A stretch of DNA of 64,000 nt from Nocardia crassostreae (GCF_001613405.1 NZ_BDCH01000014.1:186001-250000), one strand, 5' to 3'; shown: positions 52,833 to 61,274, counted from the first letter of the stretch. Notes: generated from the letters alone by a model not told the origin. A program made the numbers and translations.

Positions 52833-54365
52833 TTATTCGGTGGTGGCGCTGGCGGGTTGGAGGGCGTCGGCGTCGGTGGTGCGGCCGAGTTCGCGGGCGC
52901 GTTCGGCTAGGTGGGTGAGGAGGGTGGGTGGGGTTTCGTCGCGGACTTGGTGGAGGGCGTTCCAGACCGTGTCGGGGGTGTCGGGGGTGAGGGCGGAGAG
53001 GAAGTCTTCGAGGTCGGGCATGGTGTCGATGGTCTCGAGGACGCGGGCGCGGCCGGTCTTCTCTTGGGATAGGGCGATGTCGACGAGGGTGTGGATGTTG
53101 GCGCTGCGGGAGGCGGTGTGGAGGGCCGCGAGGAGGTGGTCGCGGGTGAGGGCGCCGATGTGGGAGGCGAGGACGGGTTTGGTTGCGTCGGGGAGGGCGT
53201 CGACCAGGGGGAGGGCCTGGGACCAGAGTTCGTGTTCGGCGGTGGTGGTGATGACGGTGTGGAGGACGTCGGGGTCGGACATGATGGGCAGGGCGGCCAG
53301 GTGGCGGCGTTGGTCGTCGGTCATGGCGAGGGCTATGGGGATCATGGCGTCCCATAGTCCGGCGGTGTCGGCGTCGTGGATGAGTTCGGTGAGGCGGGCG
53401 TCGGTTTGGTTTCCGACGCGGGCGGCGACGAGGGTCAGGGCCTCGGGGGGTAGGTGGGCGGCGAGGGGGAGCAGGTCGAGCCATTGGCCGCCGTCGAGGG
53501 CGGTGTCCATGATGGCGGCGAGGACCGGTTCGGTGTGGACGGCGGGGCGTTCGGCGAACAGGCGCAGGCTGTCGGGGCTCATGGCGCCGGTGATGGGGAG
53601 CAGGGTGGCCCAGGCGTCGAGGTCGTGGACGTTGGCGATGATGGCGTCGAGGACGTCGGCGCCGAGTCCGGCGGTGATATCGCCGATCCAGGCGCGGTTG
53701 TGGGGTGCGATGGAGTCGAGCAGGTCGATGCCTTCGGCCCACATGTGCTGTTCGGCGGCGGCGCGGATGACTCCGGGGACGCGGTCGGCCACGATGTGCA
53801 GGACGTTGTCGATGGCGGATTTGTCTTCGAGCAGGAAGGCGATGCGCAGCAGGTCGACGTCGCTCATGATCGGCGCGGCGGCGCGAAGGGCGGGTTCGGG
53901 GACGACGTGCACGAAGCGGCCCATGGTGATGTGGTCGCCGTGGCGCAGGAGTTCGCGGGCGACGTCGGCGACCATGGCGGGCGGTACCGCGGCGATGATG
54001 GCGGCGGTGCGGCGCGGGTCGAGTTGGACGGCGCAGTCGGCGAGGAAGCGTGCGGGCAGGGCTTTGGCGATGTCGATGGCGCGGTGCGGGTCGACGGTGC
54101 TGGCGGTGGCGGCGCACAGGACGGGTCCGAAGGCGCGTTCGGCGACCTTGGCGCTGATGGCGACCGGTACCAGTTTGCTTGCTGCGGCAACGCCTTTGAG
54201 GCGTTTGGCGTCGCGGTCGAAGAGCAGGTCGGTGGCGCGTTCGCGGAATTGGCGGATGGCGGCGGGTGGCAGGTCGACGAGGAAGTCGAGTTCGGTGGCG
54301 TCGGTGATGCCGAGCAGGCGCGCGAGTTTGGTGGTTTCGGCGACGGCTACGAGGTGTTCGCTCAC
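52833..54365 (-). CDS. Large alpha-helical repeat protein of unknown function
   Basis: GTG 54365 overlaps the stop of a small upstream gene (GTGA). The 510-residue product has no membrane segment and is made of repeating helical pairs of roughly 40-45 residues. Recurring patterns include LLPITGAMSPDSLRLFAE, LLPLAAHLPPEALTLVAA, MIPIALAMTDDQRRHLAA and ALPLVDALPDATKPVLAS, each an L/M-P-[LI] helix end followed by a 'P-x-x-L' helix. This suggests a HEAT-like solenoid acting as a scaffold. Strong third-position GC bias on this strand supports coding. I do not recognise a family. Confidence 0.65.
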   Translation of the reverse strand: MSEHLVAVAETTKLARLLGITDATELDFLVDLPPAAIRQFRERATDLLFDRDAKRLKGVAAASKLVPVAISAKVAERAFGPVLCAATASTVDPHRAIDIAKALPARFLADCAVQLDPRRTAAIIAAVPPAMVADVARELLRHGDHITMGRFVHVVPEPALRAAAPIMSDVDLLRIAFLLEDKSAIDNVLHIVADRVPGVIRAAAEQHMWAEGIDLLDSIAPHNRAWIGDITAGLGADVLDAIIANVHDLDAWATLLPITGAMSPDSLRLFAERPAVHTEPVLAAIMDTALDGGQWLDLLPLAAHLPPEALTLVAARVGNQTDARLTELIHDADTAGLWDAMIPIALAMTDDQRRHLAALPIMSDPDVLHTVITTTAEHELWSQALPLVDALPDATKPVLASHIGALTRDHLLAALHTASRSANIHTLVDIALSQEKTGRARVLETIDTMPDLEDFLSALTPDTPDTVWNALHQVRDETPPTLLTHLAERARELGRTTDADALQPASATTE

Positions 54366-54577
54366 AGGCCCAGTGCTTTCTTGACGGCCGGGCGCATGAG
54401 GCGCGGCACGAAGTCGAGGGAGGTGCCGATGGCGGCGTCGAGGTTGTCGGCGCGGCGGGCCAGGGCGACCTGCAGGAGGCGGTCGAGTTCTCTCAGGTCC
54501 GCGTCGGTGAGCCGGTCGAAGGCGTCGGGGAGCGGGGCCTGCAGGGTGGTGGTGAGCTGGCGTGCGGCGTCGGTCAT
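54362..54577 (-). CDS. Small helical partner of the repeat protein
   Basis: GGAAGGAC lies just upstream of ATG 54577. The 71-residue protein has a predicted helix pair (DAFDRLTDADLRELDRLLQVAL and ARRADNLDAAIGTSLDFVPRL) and ends PAVKKALGL. It overlaps the repeat-protein gene by four bases, so the two are co-translated. It may be a regulator or stabilising partner; there is no recognisable motif. Confidence 0.6.
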   Translation of the reverse strand: MTDAARQLTTTLQAPLPDAFDRLTDADLRELDRLLQVALARRADNLDAAIGTSLDFVPRLMRPAVKKALGL

Positions 54578-54608
54578 CGGCGTCCTTCCGGGTTGTGGGC
54601 ACCGGTGC

Positions 54609-54753
54609 GTACCGGCGGTACGGTTACCGATACTGGCAGTACGGTCGAGGCGAAATCGATCCCGGTCGGTTGACCTTGTGTGTGGCATGTGTCACGCGGC
54701 GAACCGGGATCGGTGTGGGTGTGCGCGAGGGGTATCGGCCGTACCGGCGGTAC
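54609..54753. promoter_or_regulatory. Two identical 13-base palindromes between divergent genes
   Basis: GTACCGGCGGTAC, a perfect 6-1-6 palindrome, occurs at 54609-54621 and again at 54741-54753. Partial copies (GTTACCGATAC, GTATCGGCCGTACC) lie beside them. The first is 32 bases upstream of the small helical gene, the second 16 bases upstream of the divergent tetR GTG. They are very likely the operators of this TetR, autoregulating and controlling the repeat-protein operon. Confidence 0.65.
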
Positions 54754-54768
54754 GTATACACTCCGGCT

Positions 54769-55464
54769 GTGGCTCGTACCAGTGCCGGACCGGCTGTCAG
54801 GACCGTGGTGACCCGCGACGACATCGTGGACGCGGCCATTCGGGTGATCGATCGCGACGGCTCGCGCCCGAGCATGGACGACATCGCGCGCGAGGCCCGC
54901 ATCACCAAACCGCGGCTGTATCGGCAGTTCGCCGACAAGGGTGATCTGTTCACCGAGATCGCCGCGCGGATGTCGCGGCTGGCCTTCGCGGCGGCCGGGA
55001 CGGATATGACGCTCATGCTGGCGCCGCCGCGGGTGGCGTTGCGGCGGGTGTTCGGGCAGTACGCGCAGGGAATCCTGGAGCACCCCAACGTTTTCCGGTA
55101 TTTGGGCCAGGCGCCGTCGGTGCAGCGGTCGGGGGTGTTGCAGTTCGATCTGGGCCGCGATGCCGCGCGGCGGCTGACCAAGATGGCGCGGCAGGTCGCC
55201 GAGGCGGTGCCCCTGGACGTGTCGGGCATCGACTATTTCTCGCGCGCGGTGATCGGGGTGGTGGTGGCCATCACCGATCTGTGGCTGGCCGATTCCGACA
55301 CCCCGACTCCGGACCAGACCGCCGAATTCGTCGACCAGGCCACCGAACTGGTGTGGGGTCTGATGGATGGTTTCCTGCGCCGCCAGGGCATCGAGGCCGA
55401 TCCGGACACGCCGATCTTCACCACCCTCGCCGAGGTCAACCAGGCCCGGTCGGGCGAGCACTGA
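54769..55464 (+). CDS. TetR family transcriptional regulator
   Basis: The 231-residue protein has the helix-turn-helix IVDAAIRVIDRDGSRPSMDDIAREARITKPRLYRQFADKGDLF near residues 20-62 and a helical effector domain. GTG 54769 has no ribosome site, but TATACACT lies a few bases upstream, so a leaderless transcript is possible. The matching 13-base palindromes in the divergent promoter gap point to autoregulation. An acyl-CoA dehydrogenase gene follows 83 bases downstream. Confidence 0.85.
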   Translation: MARTSAGPAVRTVVTRDDIVDAAIRVIDRDGSRPSMDDIAREARITKPRLYRQFADKGDLFTEIAARMSRLAFAAAGTDMTLMLAPPRVALRRVFGQYAQGILEHPNVFRYLGQAPSVQRSGVLQFDLGRDAARRLTKMARQVAEAVPLDVSGIDYFSRAVIGVVVAITDLWLADSDTPTPDQTAEFVDQATELVWGLMDGFLRRQGIEADPDTPIFTTLAEVNQARSGEH

Positions 55465-55547
55465 GACTTTGTTGACACTTCGCCAATAGCCGTGCACGCT
55501 AGTCACGAGGCGCGCGAGCGCACGGTTTGGACGCGAAGGAACTATCG

Positions 55548-56693
55548 ATGACACGCCCCGCATGGAGCGACGACGAGGTCGAGGCGGTTCGTGGTCTGGC
55601 GACCACTTTCTTCGAGAAGGAGGTGATCCCGCACGAGGAGAAGTTCATCGCCCAGGGCCATCCCGACCGCGCCCTGTACCGGCGCGCCGGTGAACTGGGC
55701 CTGCTGTGCGCGGCCATCCCGGCCGAATACGGCGGTGGCGGCGGTACATTCGCGCACGAGGCCGCCATCATCGAGGCCCAGACCCACGCCGGGGACGGCG
55801 CGCTGGGCATGTCGGTGCACCCCTCGATCATCGCCCCCTACATCCACCAGTTCGGGTCCGAGGAGCTCAAGGCGCGGGTGCTGCCCAAGGCGGCCAGCGG
55901 GGAGATGCTGCTCTCCATCGGCATGACCGAACCCGGCACCGGCTCGGATCTGCAGAACATCAAGACCCGCGCGGTGCGCGAGGGCGACGAGTACATCATC
56001 ACCGGCCAGAAGATCTTCATCTCCAACGGCTGGCTGTGCGACGGCATCATCATCGCCGCCAAGACCGACTCCAGCCAGGGCGCGGCCGGTATCTCGCTGA
56101 TCTTCGCCGAGGTCTCCGACGAGACGCCGGGATTCCCACGTGGCCGCATCCTGTCCAAGATCGGCGGCAAGGGCCAGGACACCGCCGAGCTGTTCTTCGA
56201 CGGCGTGCGCGTGCCCGCCTCGAATCTGCTGGGGCAGGCCGAGGGCCAGGGCTTCTATCAGATGATGCAGATGCTGGCCCAGGAACGCCTGGTCACCGCG
56301 ATCCTGGCGGTGGCCATGATTGAGAAGGCGGTGCAGCTGACCGTCGACTACACCAAGGGCCGCGAAGCGTTCGGCAAACCGCTGTTCGCCATGCAGAACA
56401 CGCGTTTCGAGCTCGCCGAGTGCGCCACCATCGCCAAGGTCGCGCGCGTATTCCTCGACGACTGCATCAGCAAGCACCTGCGCGGTGAGCTCGACATTCC
56501 CGCCGCCGCGATGTCGAAGTACTGGTTGACCGACCAACTCGGTAATGTGGTGGATCGCTGCCTGCAACTGTTCGGCGGCTACGGATACATGACCGAATAC
56601 CCGATTTCCCAGTTGTACACCGGCGCCCGGGTTCTGCGGATCCTCGCGGGCGCCAACGAGGTGATGAAGGACCTCATTGCCCGCTCACTCTGA
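55548..56693 (+). CDS. Acyl-CoA dehydrogenase
   Basis: GAAGGAA precedes ATG 55548 by six bases, preferred over an in-frame TTG at 55527. The 381-residue flavoprotein has LLSIGMTEPGTGSDLQNIKTRAV near residue 125, KIFISNGWLCDGIIIAA near 155, RCLQLFGGYGYMTEYPISQLYTGARV and a final LRILAGANEVMKDLIARSL. The catalytic glutamate position in the last block is taken by GANEVM, as in many medium/long-chain enzymes. A tetR gene overlaps its 3' end, so it is probably regulated by TetR proteins on both sides. Confidence 0.87.
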   Translation: MTRPAWSDDEVEAVRGLATTFFEKEVIPHEEKFIAQGHPDRALYRRAGELGLLCAAIPAEYGGGGGTFAHEAAIIEAQTHAGDGALGMSVHPSIIAPYIHQFGSEELKARVLPKAASGEMLLSIGMTEPGTGSDLQNIKTRAVREGDEYIITGQKIFISNGWLCDGIIIAAKTDSSQGAAGISLIFAEVSDETPGFPRGRILSKIGGKGQDTAELFFDGVRVPASNLLGQAEGQGFYQMMQMLAQERLVTAILAVAMIEKAVQLTVDYTKGREAFGKPLFAMQNTRFELAECATIAKVARVFLDDCISKHLRGELDIPAAAMSKYWLTDQLGNVVDRCLQLFGGYGYMTEYPISQLYTGARVLRILAGANEVMKDLIARSL

Positions 56694-57363
56694 CACCACG
56701 ATCGAGCCGACCCCCACCGGCGGCGCCGCACCCGGCGCTGCCGAGCCTGACGCGCCGTCGCGGCGGCGTCGGCTCGAACCCGACGAACGCCGCGCGCAAA
56801 TCCTGGCCTGCGCCATCGAGATGTTCGGCGAACGTCCCTATGCCGCCGTGTCCACGGCCGAGTTGGCCCAGCGGGCCGGGGTGGCGCGCGGCCTGATCAA
56901 CCACTACTTCGGCAATAAACGCGACCTCTACCTGGCGGTCGTGCGCCGCATGGTGACCCTGCCGCGGCCGGCCCACATGGTGGTGCCCACCACCGGCACC
57001 ACCCGCGAACGCATCGACGCCAGCGTGTCGTGGCTGCTGGACACCCTCGGCGAGCACGGCACCACCTGGGTGAAGGTCACCGGCCTGGAAGGCATCGGCG
57101 ACGACCCGGAGGTGCAGCGCATCCTCGACGAGGCCGACGATGCCGCCGCCGAACGCGTCGTCCAGATGGTCGGCCTCGGCGATTCGCTGCACAGCGCCGA
57201 ACTGCGGGCCCTGGTCCGCTGTTACGGCGGCCTGGTGAAGGCCGCGGGCCGGGAATGGATCGTGCGCGGCAGCCTCGACCGCCCGCAGGTCCACGACCTG
57301 CTGTGCGACACGCTCACCACGCTAATCACCGAATCGTTCCCGAAAGTGAACGGCAGCAACTGA
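56677..57363 (+). CDS. TetR family transcriptional regulator
   Basis: A TTG at 56677 inside the end of the dehydrogenase gene gives 228 residues; the first 30 are Pro/Ala-rich and variable, and later starts are possible. The helix-turn-helix is RRAQILACAIEMFGERPYAAVSTAELAQRAGVARGLINHYFGNKRDLY near residues 38-85. The 17-base overlap with the upstream gene indicates co-transcription. A strong hairpin follows at 57373-57417. Confidence 0.85.
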   Translation: MPAHSDTTIEPTPTGGAAPGAAEPDAPSRRRRLEPDERRAQILACAIEMFGERPYAAVSTAELAQRAGVARGLINHYFGNKRDLYLAVVRRMVTLPRPAHMVVPTTGTTRERIDASVSWLLDTLGEHGTTWVKVTGLEGIGDDPEVQRILDEADDAAAERVVQMVGLGDSLHSAELRALVRCYGGLVKAAGREWIVRGSLDRPQVHDLLCDTLTTLITESFPKVNGSN

Positions 57364-57372
57364 ATCCGGCGC

Positions 57373-57417
57373 GCAGCGGCCCGGTTACCTGTTTCGGGGA
57401 GGCCACCGGGCCGCTGC
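57373..57417. terminator. Hairpin terminator after the TetR gene
   Basis: GCAGCGGCCCGGT (57373-57385) and ACCGGGCCGCTGC (57405-57417) form a perfect 13-bp stem with a 19-base loop, ten bases after the tetR stop. The convergent oxidoreductase remnant on the other strand could use it too. Confidence 0.6.
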
Positions 57418-57457
57418 CGGATCGGTGCGGACATCACCCTGTCGCGCTCCCTGACGG

Positions 57458-57664
57458 CTACGAGATGGAGCGGACGCTTCCATCGGCCGCGGACTGTTCG
57501 ATGGCGGCGAGGAGCCGGTGGTGGCGCAGCGCGGTCTCGAAGCTGGGATACGGTTGTCGGCCTTCGGCGATGGCTCGAGCGACCTCCTGGTAGAGGGCTG
57601 CGATATTGGCCGGTGGGCCGATCCGGATGCCGGCGGGGACGGTGCGATAGGTGTCGGGTACGGG
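57458..57664 (-). pseudogene. Gfo/Idh/MocA oxidoreductase, C-terminal remnant
   Basis: The minus strand is open for 68 codons between a TAG at 57667-57665 and the stop at 57460-57458. It reads PDTYRTVPAGIRIGPPA, ALYQEVARAIAEGRQPYPS and FETALRHHRLLAAIEQSA, the characteristic end of Gfo/Idh/MocA-type sugar or inositol dehydrogenases. The catalytic and NAD-binding parts are absent; a divergent tetR gene starts just beyond the break. There is no start codon or ribosome site for a separate peptide. Confidence 0.7.
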
Positions 57665-57678
57665 CTACTGAGGGCGGT

Positions 57679-58266
57679 ATGCCAGGTGGACGACCACGCT
57701 CGTTCGACGCGGACGCCGCACTCGGCCACGCGCTGGAGGTGTTCTGGCGGCACGGCTACGAAGGCACCTCGCTGGCCGACCTGACCGCCGCGATGGGCAT
57801 CAACAAGCCCAGCCTCTATGCCGCCTTCGGCAACAAGGAGGAACTGTTCGGCAAGGTCCTCGCCCGCTACCTCGACGGCCCCGGCGCCTACGCCGCCGAC
57901 GCGCTGGACGCGCCCACCGGCCGCGAGGTCGTCGAGCGGCTGATCCACGGGGCCGTCGACCTGGCCGCGGGGGCGAACACGCCCCGGGGTTGCGTGTGCG
58001 TCAAGACCGTTCAAGCCTGCGGACCCGACTCGCACACGGTCCGCCGGGACGCCGTCGCGGTACGCAAAGCCGGTGAGTCGGCGCTGCGCAGGCGGCTCGA
58101 GCAGGCCACCGATCTGACGTCCCGCTGGGATCCGGCCGCCCTGGCGGCACTCGTGCACACGATCTCGGACGGCATCGCCGTCCAGGCCGCGGCCGGGCGC
58201 AGCCGCGACGAGCTGCGGCACGTCGCCGACGCGGCGCTGCGCGCCCTCCTGGACGAAGGCACCTAG
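57679..58266 (+). CDS. TetR family transcriptional regulator
   Basis: GAGGGCGG precedes ATG 57679. The 195-residue protein begins GGRPRSFDADAALGHALEVFWRHGYEGTSLADLTAAMGINKPSLYAAFGNKEELF, a complete TetR helix-turn-helix of the subgroup that often controls a neighbouring oxidoreductase. The C-terminal domain has VKTVQACGPDSHTVRRDAV, seen in this subgroup. Its natural target may have been the divergent Gfo/Idh/MocA gene, of which only the tail remains. An F420-type LLM gene lies 113 bases downstream. Confidence 0.85.
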   Translation: MPGGRPRSFDADAALGHALEVFWRHGYEGTSLADLTAAMGINKPSLYAAFGNKEELFGKVLARYLDGPGAYAADALDAPTGREVVERLIHGAVDLAAGANTPRGCVCVKTVQACGPDSHTVRRDAVAVRKAGESALRRRLEQATDLTSRWDPAALAALVHTISDGIAVQAAAGRSRDELRHVADAALRALLDEGT

Positions 58267-58379
58267 GCCCACCGTGACGAGCGCGGATCGACTTGCCCGG
58301 CAGCCCCGTCCGGTTCGCAGACGACCACGGTGACCGCGCGCCGGGAATGCGGCCGGACCCTGAGCTGTTGGCTGCCGGT

Positions 58380-59210
58380 ATGGCAAAGGACGATCTCGGA
58401 AAAGTCGGTGTCTGGCAGCACTACTCGGCCCTGAGCCCCGCCGCGGTGAGCGAGCTCGAGCAACTCGGCTACGGCACCGTGTGGCTCGGGGGTTCCCCGC
58501 CCGCGGATTGGGACGGATACGACGCCCTCCTCGAAGCTACCTCGACCCTCACCGTGGCCACCAGCATCATCAATATCTGGGCCACCCCGGCCAAAGACGC
58601 CGCGGCCGCCTTCCACCGCCTCGAGGACCGGTTCCCGGGCCGCTTCCTGCTCGGTGTGGGCGCCGGGCATCGGGAGCACACCGACGCCTACACCAAACCC
58701 TATGACGCGTTGGCCGCCTATCTCGACGACCTCGACGAGGCGGCGGTGCCCGCCGATCGGTGCGCTCTGGCCGCCTTCGGCCCGCGCGTGGCCACCCTCG
58801 CGCGCGACCGCACGCTGGGGGCGCTGCCGTATCTGACCGTTCCGGAACACACCGCGAGCCTGCGCGAGCTGCTTGGTCCCGACACCCTCATCGCCACCGA
58901 AAACAAGGTCGTCCTCGACACCGATGCCGAGCGCGCCCGCACGACCGGCCGCAATACCGTCGACTTCTACCTGGGTTTGCGCAACTACACCAGCAATCTG
59001 CGTCGTTACGGGTTCACCGACGCCGACCTGACCGCCCCTGCCAGCGACCGTCTCGTCGACGCGCTCGTCGCACACGGCAGCCCCGAGCAGATCGCCGACC
59101 GGCTCGCCGCGCACCTGCGCGCCGGGGGCGACCATGTGGCCGTGCAGATCCTCGGCGACCCGCTGCCCGCGCTGCGCGTCCTGGCTCCCGCACTGGCCGC
59201 GCACATCTAG
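58380..59210 (+). CDS. LLM-class F420-dependent oxidoreductase
   Basis: The 276-residue protein starts KDDLGKVGVWQHYSALSP and has the luciferase-like barrel: LGYGTVWLGGSPPADW near residue 28, VATSIINIWATPAKDAAAAFHRLEDRFPGRFLLGVGAGHREH near 60-100, and GSPEQIADRLAAHLRAGGDHVAVQIL near 235-260. The pattern is that of actinobacterial F420-dependent oxidoreductases related to a mycobacterial subfamily. ATG 58380 gives the family-like N terminus; upstream starts add unlike sequence. It may be regulated by the upstream TetR. The substrate is unknown. Confidence 0.85.
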   Translation: MAKDDLGKVGVWQHYSALSPAAVSELEQLGYGTVWLGGSPPADWDGYDALLEATSTLTVATSIINIWATPAKDAAAAFHRLEDRFPGRFLLGVGAGHREHTDAYTKPYDALAAYLDDLDEAAVPADRCALAAFGPRVATLARDRTLGALPYLTVPEHTASLRELLGPDTLIATENKVVLDTDAERARTTGRNTVDFYLGLRNYTSNLRRYGFTDADLTAPASDRLVDALVAHGSPEQIADRLAAHLRAGGDHVAVQILGDPLPALRVLAPALAAHI

Positions 59211-59220
59211 CCGCCGGGTT

Positions 59221-59251
59221 TCGGAACCTCCTGGCGTGCAGGAGGTTCCGA
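59221..59251. terminator. Bidirectional terminator between LLM and ABM-like genes
   Basis: TCGGAACCTCCT (59221-59232) and AGGAGGTTCCGA (59240-59251) form a perfect 12-bp stem with a 7-base loop between two convergent genes, 10 bases after one stop and 14 before the other. Confidence 0.75.
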
Positions 59252-59265
59252 GGGTCGTCGGGCGG

Positions 59266-59553
59266 TCAGCCCGCGGTCAGGTAGTTGTGCACGGGGTAGA
59301 AGGTGATTTCCGGGGGATTGGGTAGACCGACCTTGGCTGCGGCCGGGCCGATCTGCTCGGTGGCGAACCGTTCGAAGGTCTCCTGGGACTCCCACACATC
59401 GGTAACGCGAAAACCGGTGTCGTGGGCGGTGACCCAATGGAACAGACCGCCCGGAGCACCGGGACCCTGCGCGGTGAAGCCCAGGACCTCGAGCACTGCA
59501 TCGTATTGGTCGAGTGTCGCTCCGGGGAACTCCAGCACTACACCGATTGCCAT
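59266..59553 (-). CDS. Antibiotic biosynthesis monooxygenase-like small protein
   Basis: The 95-residue protein has the dimeric alpha-beta barrel pattern: AIGVVLEFPGATLDQYDAVLEVLG, GLFHWVTAHDTGFRVTDVWESQETFERFATEQI and the C-terminal ITFYPVHNYLT. Such proteins are often called ABM-domain or quinol monooxygenase-like, but many are binding proteins without a proven reaction. AAAGGCGG precedes ATG 59553. It seems to be a single-gene unit. Confidence 0.8.
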   Translation of the reverse strand: MAIGVVLEFPGATLDQYDAVLEVLGFTAQGPGAPGGLFHWVTAHDTGFRVTDVWESQETFERFATEQIGPAAAKVGLPNPPEITFYPVHNYLTAG

Positions 59554-59718
59554 GATGACCGCCTTTCGTCGGACTCGTCGGCTTGCTGATGCCAACACGG
59601 CGAGGGTAGGCACCGCGACGCTCCCGCAGCGGGCCAACCGGGTGAAAACCCGGCGACACGCGGGTGCGCCGTGCGGAGGAAACACCGCGGCAAGATCGAA
59701 AATGCTGCCGCGCCCGGG

Positions 59719-61014
59719 CTATTCGCGCCAGCCGCGCAACTCCACGCCGCGCGCGAGGTCCACGCGGAACCGCACCGTGATCTCGGCGGTCGCGCCCGGC
59801 TCGAGCGGCAGCTTCCACGACAGTTCGCCGAGATCGGTGCGCTGCACCGGATCCGGGCGGACGGTGACGTCCTTGACGAGGATGCCGTCGTCACGCGAGA
59901 CCGGGATCTGGTCCAGGACGGTGACTTTCGTGGCGCGGCGGCCGTAGTTGCCGATCGTGATGAGGTAGGTGAGCTCGCGGCGGGTGCTGCTGCCCAGCAC
60001 GGCCTTGCCCGCCGTGCGTTTGACCAGCTCCCGCTCGACCCGGATGCGGTCGTCCACACCGAGATTCAGCTCGATCTCCTCCTTGGGCGCCCACACCTCC
60101 AGGGTGGTGGTGCCGACGAATTCGGATTCGTGGAACACCGAGGCCCGGCCGGGGCGCAGCGTGTGCTCGGAGGTGTTGACCGCGGTGGCGCGCAGGAACG
60201 CCTCCGGGCCGCGCACCGGGGCGGTCACGTGATCGAGCGCGGCGGCCAGATCGATGACCGCGACCGTGGCGCGATGAGCGGTGCCGTCGCCGGGGACCGC
60301 GACCGCCCGCGCGGGACGGTAGGTCGTGGCCGCGGCGCCGTGCTCGACGACCGGTTCGGGGGCGGCGGCGAAATCGTCGAGTTGCGCGGCGGCCTCGGCA
60401 CGCGTGGGTGCGGATCGGGGCATCATCGCCCCGCCCGGCGCGGGCGGCGGCGCGCCGTAGGCGACGGCCGCGGCGACCGGCACGGGCGGGAGCATACGGT
60501 CGAGGAACCACGGGTGCAGCTCGGGCAGTTCGGCGGTGATGGCCGGGCGCGCCGTGGACAGGGCCAGCTCGCATTCGGGCCAGTCCTCGCCGGTGCTCTG
60601 GGTGATCTCGGCATACCAGGTGAGGGTGAGCTGCTCACCGCGCAACCGGATGTCGTAGCTCGAGGTCCAGCGCGCGTCGTCGATGACATAGGACAGGTCC
60701 AGCTCGATCTCCCCGGCCGCGGTCACATCCAGATCCACGACCACCGTGCGTCGATCGGGCTCGCGCTGCTTGCGATGCGCGGCGAGGCGGCGTTCGAGGG
60801 AGCGCGGATGCTGTTGCAGGGCAACGTCCACGCCCACCACGCTCGCCGCCCCGCGCCCATTGACGCGCACCGAATCCCGCACCAGCCCCAGCGGCAAACC
60901 GCCGAGCGTGATCTGCCGGGCCCCGGCCTCGACCGCGACGACCGCGCGCCGGGTGATGCGGGCGGGGCCCGGATAGACGATGACAGCGACGATGGGTGCA
61001 TCCACAGTGGTCAC
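59719..61014 (-). CDS. DUF4139 (mucoidy inhibitor MuiA-like) protein, possibly with internal deletion
   Basis: The 431-residue protein has the N-terminal DUF4140-like part (VYPGPARITRRAVVAVEAGARQITLGGLP; SVRVNGRG) and a DUF4139 body: YVIDDARWTSSYDIRLRG near residue 110, TQSTGEDWPECELALSTARP, and the C-terminal LTYLITIGNYGRRATKVTVLDQIPVS. Family proteins usually have a long coiled coil between the two parts. Here the sequence passes directly from HPRSLERRLAAHRKQREPDRR to the body, with only a short helix, so an in-frame loss is likely. Function is unknown; the family is linked by name to capsule control. Confidence 0.7.
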   Translation of the reverse strand: MTTVDAPIVAVIVYPGPARITRRAVVAVEAGARQITLGGLPLGLVRDSVRVNGRGAASVVGVDVALQQHPRSLERRLAAHRKQREPDRRTVVVDLDVTAAGEIELDLSYVIDDARWTSSYDIRLRGEQLTLTWYAEITQSTGEDWPECELALSTARPAITAELPELHPWFLDRMLPPVPVAAAVAYGAPPPAPGGAMMPRSAPTRAEAAAQLDDFAAAPEPVVEHGAAATTYRPARAVAVPGDGTAHRATVAVIDLAAALDHVTAPVRGPEAFLRATAVNTSEHTLRPGRASVFHESEFVGTTTLEVWAPKEEIELNLGVDDRIRVERELVKRTAGKAVLGSSTRRELTYLITIGNYGRRATKVTVLDQIPVSRDDGILVKDVTVRPDPVQRTDLGELSWKLPLEPGATAEITVRFRVDLARGVELRGWRE

Positions 61015-61160
61015 GCCGCGAGGCTACCCGCGCCCCGCCCACGCCGCGACGATGTTTCGCCAGCATCCGAACCCCGATGCACCCCACCGGCGTTGCGCGA
61101 CCGGCGATTCCCCTCGAGCGGAAGGCACGCACCGATCCGAGCGGGAGCCGAGCGTTGCCG

Positions 61161-61264
61161 CCACCGCGAGATGTCGCACCGTCTCCGGGGATTTCCCAGC
61201 GGGATGCGCCGACCGGTCCGGATGGGCGGCGGGCACCGGGACCACTGCGAGATGTCGCGCCGTC
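61161..61264. repeat. Direct repeat of 23 bases in the gap before the FAD monooxygenase remnant
   Basis: CCACCGCGAGATGTCGCACCGTC (61161-61183; 23 bases, quoted here only for its core GCGAGATGTCGC) recurs at 61242-61264 with two mismatches. A more divergent copy of the core lies near 61048. Nothing else is recognised in the 260-base gap 61015-61274. Confidence 0.45.
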
Positions 61265-61274
61265 CGAGGACCGG

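Noticed and set aside
53454..54944. Gly/Val/Asp-rich plus-strand frame opposite the helical-repeat protein
   Set aside because: Antisense of a strongly periodic coding strand yields this composition; codon position GC bias favours the minus strand, and the GTGA coupling with the small gene supports that strand.
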